Assembly: GCA_963824085.1 (NCBI GenBank)
Contig: CAWGNT010000002.1
Span: 7,172 to 71,171 of the forward strand
Source: JARRNE01 sp963824085
Lineage (GTDB): Bacteria; Pseudomonadota; Gammaproteobacteria; Chromatiales; Chromatiaceae
Reading direction: 5' to 3'
Length of the DNA stretch: 64,000 bases
The notes under the pieces are model-generated. The model was not told the origin of the DNA and searched no databases. It saw only the letters and a program-made list of their open reading frames with translations. This document shows, one piece after another, positions 56,794-64,000 of this stretch. Positions within the stretch are counted from its first letter, which is position 1; each line of letters starts with the position of its first letter. The position numbers were made by a program, and so were the translations under genes.

Positions 56794-59625
56794 GTGGCCG
56801 ACTACAAAGACACCCTCAATCTCCCCAGCACCGGCTTTCCGATGAAGGCCAACCTCGCCCAGCGTGAGCCGGAAATGCTCAAGCATTGGGATGAGCTCGA
56901 CCTGTACGTGAAGATCCGCGCGGTGACGGCGGGGAAGGACAGGTTTATCCTCCACGACGGTCCGCCGTACGCCAACGGGGAGATCCACATTGGCCACGCG
57001 GTCAACAAGGTGCTCAAGGACATCATCGTCAAGAGCCGCACCTTGGACGGTTACGATGCCCCCTACGTGCCCGGCTGGGACTGCCACGGACTGCCCATCG
57101 AGCTCCAGGTGGAGAAGAAGAAAGGGAAGCCCGGCGCGAAGATCAGCCCGGCCCAGTTCCGCCAGGCCTGCCGCGACTACGCGTCGCGGCAGGTCGGCGG
57201 CCAACGCGCCGACTTCAAGCGCCTCGGTGTGCTCGGCGACTGGGAGCGGCCCTACCTCACGATGGATTACCGCTTCGAGGCGAACATCATCCGCGCCCTC
57301 GCCCTGGTGATCGCCAACGGCCACGTCCAGAAGGGCTACAAGCCGGTGCACTGGTGCATCGACTGCGGCTCCGCCCTGGCCGAGGCGGAGGTGGAGTACG
57401 CCGATAAAGAGTCGATCTCCATCGATGTGCGCTTCCCGGTGCTGGACGAAGAGGCGGTGCTCGCCCGCTGCCACTCCGTCCCAGACGGTCATGGGGACGG
57501 ACCCATGTCAGTGGTCATCTGGACCACAACGCCTTGGACGCTTCCGGCCAATCAGGCGGTAGCGCTCAATCCCGAGCTCGAGTACGTGGTGGTGCAGACG
57601 GAGGGGGACCATCGGCGCGAACGGCTCGTTGTCGCCGAAGGCCTGCTCAAGGAGACCATGGATCGCTTGGGTATCGACCGCTACCGGGTGATTTGCTACG
57701 GCACCGGTGATGCCCTGGAAGGGCTCAAGCTCCAGCACCCTTTCTACGAACGCGAGGTCCCCATCATCCTGGGGGAGCACGTGACGCTGGAAGCGGGCAC
57801 AGGCGCTGTCCACACCGCCCCTGGCCACGGCCTGGAGGACTACGTGGTCGGACTGCGCTACGACCTCGAGGTGGACAACCCGGTGGGAGGCGACGGACGA
57901 TTCCTCCCGGGCACGCCTCTCTTTGCGGGCGAGCACGTGTTCACCGCCAACGAACGCGTGCTCGATGTGCTGAAGGCGCGCGGGGCGCTGGTGCGGGAGT
58001 CGCGCTTCACGCACAGCTATCCGCACTGCTGGCGCCACAAGTCGCCGATCATCTTCCGCGCCACGCCGCAGTGGTTCATCAGCATGGAGCGCCGCGGGCT
58101 GCGCGCGGCGGCGCTGCGCGAGATTGCCCAGGTTCAGTGGATGCCGGACTGGGGACAGTCGCGCATCGACGGCATGGTGCGCAGCCGGCCGGACTGGTGT
58201 ATCTCCCGACAGCGGGCCTGGGGCGTGCCCATTCCTCTTCTGGTCCACAAAGAGACGGGCGAGCTGCATCCCGAGACGCCGCGGCTTATCGCGCAGGTGG
58301 CCGAGCGGGTCGAGCATAAGGGCGTGGACGCGTGGTTCGAGCTCCTGCCCGCGGACCTGCTGGGCGAGCAGGAGGGCGCGCACTACGAGAAGGTGCACGA
58401 CACGCTGGATGTGTGGTTCGACTCGGGGGTCACGCACGCCTGCGTGCTCGAGGACCGCGACGGTCTGCGTTCCCCTGCCGATCTGTATCTCGAGGGCTCC
58501 GACCAGCATCGGGGCTGGTTTCAATCCTCGCTACTGACGTCCGTTGCGATGCACAATCGGGCGCCTTATCGCCAGGTGCTCACGCACGGTTTCACCGTGG
58601 ATGCCAAGGGCGAGAAGATGTCCAAGTCCAAAGGCAACGTGGTACGGCCGCAGGATGTGATGAAGACGCTCGGGGCCGACATCATCCGCCTTTGGGTGGC
58701 GGCCACCGATTATCGGGGCGAGATGAGCGTCTCGGACGAGATCCTGAAGCGCACCGCGGACGCCTACCGCCGTATCCGCAACACCGCGCGCTTCTTGTTG
58801 GCGAACCTGAACGGCTTCGACCCCGCGGTGAACCAGGTGGCCCCGGACAAGATGATCGAGCTCGACCGTTGGGCGGTAGACCGCGCCCTGCAACTCCAGG
58901 AGGAGATTGTCCGGGCATACCGGGACTACCAGTTCCACCTGATCTACCAGAAGATCCATAACTTCTGCGTCGTGGACATGGGCGGCTTCTACCTGGACGT
59001 GATCAAGGACCGGCAGTACACCACCCAGACCGACGGCCTACCCCGGCGCTCTTGCCAGACCGCCATGTATCACATCGCGGAGGCCATGAGCCGCTGGCTC
59101 GCTCCGATCCTGAGCTTCACCGCCGATGAGATATGGAAACACCTGCCTGGTAAGCACTCGGAATCCGTGCTCCTCGAAACCTGGTACGAGGGCCTGTTCG
59201 CGCTCGACCCACAAGACCTCTTCGATCGCAGCTTCTGGGAGCGGGCGCTGCAGGTTCGTATTGCCATCGCCCCGCGGCTGGAGGCGGCGCGCAAGGCCGG
59301 GGCCATCGGGTCCTCGCTGGACGCAGAGGTCGACCTGTACTGCGACCAGGACACCCAGGAGGTCCTCACGCGCCTGAACGACGAGCTGCGCTTCGTCCTC
59401 ATCACCTCCTATGCGCAGGTACATCCGCTCGCCGAGCGCCCGGCGGATGCCGAGCCGACCGAGCTCGAGGGGCTTGCCGTGCGGGTCACGCCTTCCGAGC
59501 GCCTCAAGTGCGTGCGCTGCTGGCACCACCGCGCGGACGTGGGCGCCAACGCGGAGCACCCAGAGCTCTGCGGACGCTGCGTCGACAACGTTACCGGTGC
59601 TGGCGAGACCCGGCGCTTTGCCTGA
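56794..59625 (+). CDS. ileS: IleS, isoleucyl-tRNA synthetase
   Basis: The 943-residue class I synthetase has HIGH at residues 65-68 ([13 protein letters not shown]), an editing CP1 domain with [18 protein letters not shown] at 608-612 and a C-terminal zinc site with [12 protein letters not shown] and CGRCVDNV. It charges tRNA-Ile and edits valine. The start is GTG. The next gene begins 2 bp after its stop. Confidence 0.98.
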   Translation: MADYKDTLNLPSTGFPMKANLAQREPEMLKHWDELDLYVKIRAVTAGKDRFILHDGPPYANGEIHIGHAVNKVLKDIIVKSRTLDGYDAPYVPGWDCHGLPIELQVEKKKGKPGAKISPAQFRQACRDYASRQVGGQRADFKRLGVLGDWERPYLTMDYRFEANIIRALALVIANGHVQKGYKPVHWCIDCGSALAEAEVEYADKESISIDVRFPVLDEEAVLARCHSVPDGHGDGPMSVVIWTTTPWTLPANQAVALNPELEYVVVQTEGDHRRERLVVAEGLLKETMDRLGIDRYRVICYGTGDALEGLKLQHPFYEREVPIILGEHVTLEAGTGAVHTAPGHGLEDYVVGLRYDLEVDNPVGGDGRFLPGTPLFAGEHVFTANERVLDVLKARGALVRESRFTHSYPHCWRHKSPIIFRATPQWFISMERRGLRAAALREIAQVQWMPDWGQSRIDGMVRSRPDWCISRQRAWGVPIPLLVHKETGELHPETPRLIAQVAERVEHKGVDAWFELLPADLLGEQEGAHYEKVHDTLDVWFDSGVTHACVLEDRDGLRSPADLYLEGSDQHRGWFQSSLLTSVAMHNRAPYRQVLTHGFTVDAKGEKMSKSKGNVVRPQDVMKTLGADIIRLWVAATDYRGEMSVSDEILKRTADAYRRIRNTARFLLANLNGFDPAVNQVAPDKMIELDRWAVDRALQLQEEIVRAYRDYQFHLIYQKIHNFCVVDMGGFYLDVIKDRQYTTQTDGLPRRSCQTAMYHIAEAMSRWLAPILSFTADEIWKHLPGKHSESVLLETWYEGLFALDPQDLFDRSFWERALQVRIAIAPRLEAARKAGAIGSSLDAEVDLYCDQDTQEVLTRLNDELRFVLITSYAQVHPLAERPADAEPTELEGLAVRVTPSERLKCVRCWHHRADVGANAEHPELCGRCVDNVTGAGETRRFA

Positions 59626-59627
59626 CC

Positions 59628-60104
59628 ATGGCACGTTGGCTCTGGCTTTCTGCGTTCATCGTCGTCCTCGATCAGGCGGTCAAGGGTCTGGCCGAGTTGA
59701 TGCTGGTTCCTTACCGGCCGGTGTCCGTCGGCCCGTTCGTCAACCTAACTCTGATGTACAACGAGGGTGCGGCCTTCAGCTTCCTGGCCGGCGCGGGCGG
59801 CTGGCAGCGCTGGGCGTTTGCGGGCTTCGCCCTGGCGATGACGATCGTGCTCGCGGTCTGGGTACTCCGTCTCAAGGCCCACGAGCGCCTCATGGCGGCG
59901 GCGATCGCTCTCATTATCGGCGGTGCGGTGGGTAACCTGATCGACCGGGTGCTCACCGGCCGCGTGGTGGACTTCATCGATGTCTACTATGACCGTTGGC
60001 ACTGGCCCGCCTTCAACGTTGCCGACAGCGCCATCACGATCGGAGTTGCGCTGCTGCTCCTCGCTAGCCTGCGCAGCGACGCCGGGCAGAAGCAGACGGG
60101 TTGA
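59628..60104 (+). CDS. lspA: LspA, lipoprotein signal peptidase II
   Basis: The 158-residue protein has four membrane helices. The two catalytic aspartates lie in [22 protein letters not shown] (GNLIDR) and in [24 protein letters not shown] is the conserved periplasmic loop. It cleaves prolipoprotein signal peptides. It follows ileS directly; fkpB and ispH, which usually come next, are replaced by a channel gene. Confidence 0.98.
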   Translation: MARWLWLSAFIVVLDQAVKGLAELMLVPYRPVSVGPFVNLTLMYNEGAAFSFLAGAGGWQRWAFAGFALAMTIVLAVWVLRLKAHERLMAAAIALIIGGAVGNLIDRVLTGRVVDFIDVYYDRWHWPAFNVADSAITIGVALLLLASLRSDAGQKQTG

Positions 60105-60108
60105 AGCC

Positions 60109-61227
60109 ATGGCGGACGCGGCGCGACTCGTCCTGGGGAATGTCGTGAGCCGATGGCGGCTGAGAGTCGCGCTTCTGCTTCTCTTCGGATCGCTCTTCGC
60201 TGGCTTGCAGCCCGCCATTGCCGCTGAGGCTGCACCCCTTGTTGTGGCGACGCGGGAGGTTCCGCCCTTCGCGATGCACGCTGAGGGGGGCGGCTGGGAT
60301 GGGATCGCCATCGAGCTCTGGACCAGCGTGGCCGAACGGCTGGGGCGGCCCTTCGAGCTTCACGAGATGGGCCTTCAGGAGATGCTTGCGGCGGTGGAGC
60401 AGGGCAAGGTCGACGCTGCGGTGGCGGCGCTCACCATCACCAGCCAGCGCGAGGCCGCGCTCGACTTCTCGCACCCCTTTCACACATCCGGGCTCGGAAT
60501 TGCGGTGCAGCAGCGCCCAGGGGGTGGTTGGGTGGCGGCCATCAAGCGCGTGTTCTCCGAGCAGTTCGCCGCCGTTGCGGCGTCACTGTTCGGGCTGCTG
60601 GCCGGCGTGGGAGTGCTCGTGTGGTTGGCCGAACGACGGCGCAACCCGCAGTTCCAGGCGGGGCCGCTCAAGGGGATCGGGTCCGGTTTGTGGTGGTCCG
60701 CCGTGACGATGACCACGGTCGGGTATGGCGACAAGGCGCCCGTGAGCCTACCCGGCCGGCTCATCGCGATGATCTGGATGTTCGCCAGTGTGATCATCAT
60801 CTCGGGCTTCACGGCCGCCATCGCCACGGCGCTGACGGTCGACAAGCTCGAGCAGGGCATCACGGGCGTGAACGACCTCTACAAGATTCGTGTGGCAACC
60901 TTGCCCGGAAGCACCAGCGAGACCTTTCTGACCCAGCGCCTGATTCACCATCGCACCTTGGACAGCCTTCCCGAGGCATTGGAGGCGCTGGGGGACGGGC
61001 AAGTGGACGCCATCGTGTACGACGCGCCCATCCTGCGCTACCTGGTCGCGGAGAACTACCCTAATCGCCTGTCGGTGCTGCCGCAAGTGTTGCAGCGTCA
61101 GGACTACGGCTTCGCGTTCCCGACGGGAAGCCCCTTGCGTGAGGGCGTCAATCGGGCACTGCTCGAGATCATCCGCTCCCCGGAGTGGGAGCGTCTTCTT
61201 GAGCGGTACCTGGGACCTGAATCTTGA
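60109..61227 (+). CDS. GluR0-like ligand-gated potassium channel
   Basis: The 372-residue protein joins a periplasmic amino-acid-binding fold with an ion channel. After a signal/TM segment (19-38), lobe 1 (43-140) carries DGIAIELWTSVAERLGRPFE and ALTITSQREAALDFSHPF. Then come TM1 (152-174), a pore with MTTVGYGD (filter TVGYGD, 203-208) and TM3 (217-240). Lobe 2 follows, with KIRVATLPGSTSETFL and GDGQVDAIVYDAPIL. This is the topology of GluR0, the bacterial ancestor type of ionotropic glutamate receptors. The filter predicts potassium selectivity; the ligand is probably an amino acid. It begins 4 bp after lspA. Confidence 0.92.
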   Translation: MADAARLVLGNVVSRWRLRVALLLLFGSLFAGLQPAIAAEAAPLVVATREVPPFAMHAEGGGWDGIAIELWTSVAERLGRPFELHEMGLQEMLAAVEQGKVDAAVAALTITSQREAALDFSHPFHTSGLGIAVQQRPGGGWVAAIKRVFSEQFAAVAASLFGLLAGVGVLVWLAERRRNPQFQAGPLKGIGSGLWWSAVTMTTVGYGDKAPVSLPGRLIAMIWMFASVIIISGFTAAIATALTVDKLEQGITGVNDLYKIRVATLPGSTSETFLTQRLIHHRTLDSLPEALEALGDGQVDAIVYDAPILRYLVAENYPNRLSVLPQVLQRQDYGFAFPTGSPLREGVNRALLEIIRSPEWERLLERYLGPES

Positions 61228-61229
61228 CT

Positions 61230-61393
61230 GCTTTGCGATCGCGCGCAGCGACGTCGCCGCCGCCGAGGTGAACTTCGTGCGCGCTCGCCGCGCTGACCGG
61301 CGCGGGCGCCTGGTCACTCTGATCCAGTTTCCGCGCTCTGAGCTGCTCGCAGACGGTGAGCGGTTGCGCGAGGTCGAGCGTTACCTCGGTTGA
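61230..61393 (+). other. Short open stretch between channel gene and rimK
   Basis: A frame through this gap reads AAEVNFVRARRADRRGRLVT and ends FPRSELLADGERLREVERYLG before a TGA. It is protein-like in composition but has no clear start outside the channel gene and no recognised family. It may be the tail of a decayed gene or chance. Confidence 0.2.
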
Positions 61394-61448
61394 GCGGCGG
61401 CAGCAGCGCCGGCTATAGCGGTCGGAAAACCATACAGAGAACCCACTG

Positions 61449-62354
61449 ATGAAGATCGCCATCCTCTCGCGCGACCCAAGGCTGTACTCGACTCGACGGC
61501 TGGTCGCGGCGGCGCGGGAGCGCGGCCACGACGCGCGGGTGGTCGACGTGTTGCGCTGCTACATGAACGTCACCTCCCACAAGCCGTCGATCCATTACAA
61601 GGGGGAGGAGCTGGCTGGCTTCAATGCCGTTATCCCGCGCATCGGCGCCTCGGTCACCTTCTACGGTACGGCCGTGCTGCGCCAATTCGAGATGATGGGG
61701 GTCTATCCCCTGAACGAGTCGGTCGCCATCACACGCGCGCGCGACAAGCTGCGGTCTCTGCAGCTCCTCTCCCGCAAGGGCATAGGGCTCCCGGTGACTG
61801 GGTTCGCCCATGCCCCGGACGATGTGGAGGACCTCATCAAGATGGTGGGCGGTGCCCCGCTCGTCATCAAGCTGCTGGAAGGAACACAGGGCATCGGCGT
61901 GGTCCTCGCCGAGACCCAGAAGGCGGCGGAGAGTGTCATCGAGGCCTTCATGGGGCTGCGGGCCAACATCCTCGCCCAGGAGTACATCCAGGAGGCGGGG
62001 GGGGCCGACATCCGCTGCTTCGTCATCGGCGACAAGGTCGTTGCGGCCATGAGACGGCAAGCCAAGGAGGGTGAGTTCCGCTCCAACCTGCATCGGGGTG
62101 GTATGCCCGCACTCGTGCGGATTACGCCCGAAGAGCGGTCCACTGCCGTGCGCGCGGCCAGAATCATCGGGCTCAACGTAGCGGGCGTCGACATGCTGCG
62201 CTCCAACCACGGACCGGTCGTCATGGAGGTCAACTCCTCACCCGGGCTCGAGGGTATCGAGGCGACGACAGGAAAGGATATAGCCGGCATGATGATTGGC
62301 TTCATCGAGAAGAACGCCGCTACCGGGACCACCCGCACCAAGGGCAAGGGCTGA
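61449..62354 (+). CDS. rimK: RimK, ribosomal protein S6 glutamate ligase family
   Basis: The 301-residue ATP-grasp protein begins [19 protein letters not shown]. It has [19 protein letters not shown], the ATP-binding [13 protein letters not shown], and metal-binding [16 protein letters not shown]. RimK adds glutamate residues to the C-terminus of ribosomal protein S6. It may act on other proteins in this organism. A 29-codon frame starting with GTG 62356 follows at once and runs into the palindromic repeat; it could be a remnant of a lost downstream gene. Confidence 0.95.
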   Translation: MKIAILSRDPRLYSTRRLVAAARERGHDARVVDVLRCYMNVTSHKPSIHYKGEELAGFNAVIPRIGASVTFYGTAVLRQFEMMGVYPLNESVAITRARDKLRSLQLLSRKGIGLPVTGFAHAPDDVEDLIKMVGGAPLVIKLLEGTQGIGVVLAETQKAAESVIEAFMGLRANILAQEYIQEAGGADIRCFVIGDKVVAAMRRQAKEGEFRSNLHRGGMPALVRITPEERSTAVRAARIIGLNVAGVDMLRSNHGPVVMEVNSSPGLEGIEATTGKDIAGMMIGFIEKNAATGTTRTKGKG

Positions 62355-62461
62355 CGTGGCCGCCGCCGAGACGGTGGAGCGTTTTCAAAGCGCCTTCGAT
62401 GCGGACACGGACGACGACCTCGGGCCCGAGCCCGCGATTGTGTAGCGGAGATGGGGCGGAC

Positions 62462-62637
62462 TATACCCAGCTCACGCGATTTCTCCTCTCTTCGGCTCAA
62501 GGGGTCGGGTTGCGCCCGCCGGGGGTGTCGGCCGCAGGGAGGCGGCCGTCAAGCCTTCAGGGAGGAATCCACGGCGTCCCCCGGCGGGCGCAACCCGACC
62601 CCGGAAAAACGAAAAATCAAATACAAGCGGAATACCT
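62462..62637 (+). repeat. Palindromic MITE-like repeat, subtype B copy 2
   Basis: The element starts TATACCCAGCTCACGCG and ends CAAGCGGAATACC. Paired arms are GGGTCGGGTTGCGCCCGCCG and CGGCGGGCGCAACCCGA, with the core GGAGGAATCCACGGCGTC, as in the copy at 27266. It lies between convergent rimK and the DsrE-family gene; the latter's stop codon overlaps its right end. Confidence 0.93.
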
Positions 62638-63157
62638 AAGGCTTGATGTACGAGTACCCCATGCCTTCCAGGCGGGCGAGCTCCGCCACGCCGCTGGGGA
62701 CTATGTCCTCCTTGTCCACGTCGTAGAGATACTCCACCTTGACGTTGCGACCTTTGAGGGTGTTGGCGCATACGTCGAACTGGACACCCTGCTGCTTGAG
62801 TCCGGCAATCCGGGCTGCCATCTCGTCGGTCGCATTCCCCTCCTTCATCTTGGAGCCTTCAACCCCGTCCGGCTCCAGCAGCAAGGAGAGGCCGTCGCCG
62901 TGCAGCACGACCTTGAGGTCTATGTTCTTGGCGCCGACGGCGTTGATATGGTTCTGTATGTTGCGCAGCGCGGCGACCTGCTTCTTGGGGCCGTAGTAGT
63001 TGATGTGGTAGACGACCTTCTGCTTGCCGTAGCGCGAGCCCTCGCTTGCGCCGGGTGCCCCGCTCATGTCCGCGGCCTTCGCGCCCTCGGCGACCAATGC
63101 GAGCGAGCAGGCGGCCAAGGCGACTGTGAGAGCTGCAAGAGTGACAGTCTTCTTCAT
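62636..63157 (-). CDS. Secreted DsrE-family protein
   Basis: The 173-residue protein has a signal peptide (TVTLAALTVALAACSLALV ... AKA-AD). LAAC at 14-17 could also be read as a lipobox. The mature part follows the DsrE/YchN fold with VVYHINYYGPKKQVAALRNI, VLHGDGLSLLL and C130 in FDVCANTLKGRN, the single conserved cysteine of periplasmic DsrE-like proteins. Such proteins are frequent in sulfur-oxidising bacteria and may carry or sense persulfide sulfur. GGAGG precedes the ATG by 9 bases. Confidence 0.88.
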   Translation of the reverse strand: MKKTVTLAALTVALAACSLALVAEGAKAADMSGAPGASEGSRYGKQKVVYHINYYGPKKQVAALRNIQNHINAVGAKNIDLKVVLHGDGLSLLLEPDGVEGSKMKEGNATDEMAARIAGLKQQGVQFDVCANTLKGRNVKVEYLYDVDKEDIVPSGVAELARLEGMGYSYIKP

Positions 63158-63348
63158 TGCGTCATATCCTCCGGGTGGTTACAGGAGTGTGTCGTAGCGG
63201 CGGTACCGCGTCCCAGACGGCGTCCGGCGACAGGTTGCGCTTGTCCGCTTAACGATCGAAGTGTGACGGAGGCGCGCAAAATAGCAAGCCGGCGCGGATC
63301 AGGGAAGAAGCGCGCGTCCGCCCTGTTCCTCGACCGACGAGCGGAGCC

Positions 63349-63960
63349 GGCCGCGTAGCGCTCGAAGCGCGCCACCTGCAGCGCAAAACCACTGTCGAGA
63401 AGCTCGGCGCACGTGTGGGGAAGGCCTTGGCAAAATACAAAATGGGCGAATTCATCCAATGGTCGATCGACGCGGATAAGACCAACCCGACGTCCCGCAC
63501 CCGACCCGCCTAACGAACATTCCAGCAGAGGCACGACACCAATCACCAAATTCGATGGGTGCTATATCATGAGTGCCGATGTTGGCAAAGATCAGATGAA
63601 TACAGTGGAAGGGGTTAGCGCCTACAAAAGTGTGGCGTTTGTCGAGCGCGCTTTCCGTAATTTGGAAACAGTCCAGCTGGAGATTCGCCCCGTTTCCCAC
63701 AAGAACGATGACCGTATCCGCAGTCATGTTTTCCTGTGTATGTTGGCTTATTATCTATAGTGGCACATGGAGCAACGTTTGGCGCCCTTGTTCAAAGATG
63801 AAGGAGAGTATGTTGGCTGCCGGAGCCACGATGGCCACGATACGTCACAAAACCGCCGTCGAGAGCCTGCAAAGTCGCGCGCGACGCCCAAATTCGGCGG
63901 TGCCTTGCCAGCCGGCGTATAAGGTAACACTTTGATTTGCAGTGGCATTTGCTTATAGTA
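63349..63960 (+). pseudogene. Remnant of an IS1634-like (IS4 superfamily) transposase
   Basis: Two pieces in the same order as in IS1634-type transposases are visible. The first (about 63363-63512) reads HLQRKTTVEKLGARVGKALA and KYKMGEFIQWSID, then stops. The second (about 63571-63760) reads AYKSVAFVERAFRNLETVQL, with the catalytic-region glutamate, and IRSHVFLCMLAYYL, then a TAG before WHMEQRLAPLFKDE continues the frame. An internal deletion and a premature stop make it non-functional. Further sequence to 63960 may be its decayed 3' end. Confidence 0.75.
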
Positions 63961-64000
63961 GTGCCATTCCACTTTAGCCTTTAAACGTCCGGAGTATTAT

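Noticed and set aside
63749..63972. Minus-strand short frame at the right edge
   Set aside because: It lies opposite the decayed transposase and shows no family resemblance.

Overview
The window is GC-rich, gene-dense chromosomal DNA of a gammaproteobacterium. That placement rests on gammaproteobacterial gene orders: ubiE-ubiJ-ubiB next to hslVU, dapF-DUF484-xerC, hemDC-algR-algZ/argH, rlmH-maf-rng-yhdP-nitrilase-tldD-pmbA, and ribF-ileS-lspA. A secreted DsrE-family protein hints at a sulfur-oxidising member (Chromatiales-like), but this is inference. No rRNA, tRNA or CRISPR array was seen.

Layout. 1-6.5 kb: surface-polysaccharide genes (partial acyltransferase, a large GT39-type transferase, and a gtrB-gtrA-transferase operon). 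6.5-20.3 kb, minus strand: ubiquinone genes, HslVU protease, XerC/DapF, archease, haem genes hemCD and the AlgZ/AlgR two-component pair; a vapBC-type toxin-antitoxin cassette sits in the opposite orientation between xerC and hslV. 20.4-28.2 kb: argH, a MazG-like phosphohydrolase, cupin, oxidoreductase, phosphodiesterase, Hsp20, NfeD/QmcA and a TtcA-like enzyme. 28.3-36.1 kb: a fluoride (crcB-type) riboswitch with its own promoter precedes a six-gene membrane complex related to hydrogenase-4/formate hydrogenlyase. Its large subunit has lost the nickel-binding cysteines, while the iron-sulfur subunits keep theirs. 36.4-51.5 kb: metH, then rlmH-maf-rng-yhdP-nitrilase-tldD-pmbA. 51.5-55 kb: a double cupin and a GH13_18 sugar phosphorylase preceded by AT-richer DNA. 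55.5-62.4 kb: ribF, ileS, lspA, a GluR0-like ligand-gated potassium channel and rimK. 62.6-64 kb: DsrE-family protein and the remnant of an IS1634-like transposase.

The most interesting system is the fluoride-riboswitch operon. It looks like an energy-converting hydrogenase-related (Ehr) complex: ferredoxin-type electron input and two antiporter-like proton pumps are retained, but the Ni-Fe site is dead. The riboswitch implies that it is made when fluoride enters the cell, yet no CrcB or ClC-F fluoride exporter is encoded nearby.

The second theme is repeats. A MITE-like palindromic family (about 160-175 bp, TATAC...GTATA ends) has five clear copies and one diverged copy; one copy lies in frame inside a glycosyltransferase ORF. 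A 216-bp repeat occurs twice, once beside a truncated hydrolase gene. Paired CCGCAGAG arms occur three times, once supplying the C-terminus and stop codon of argH. Several short hairpin families are also present.
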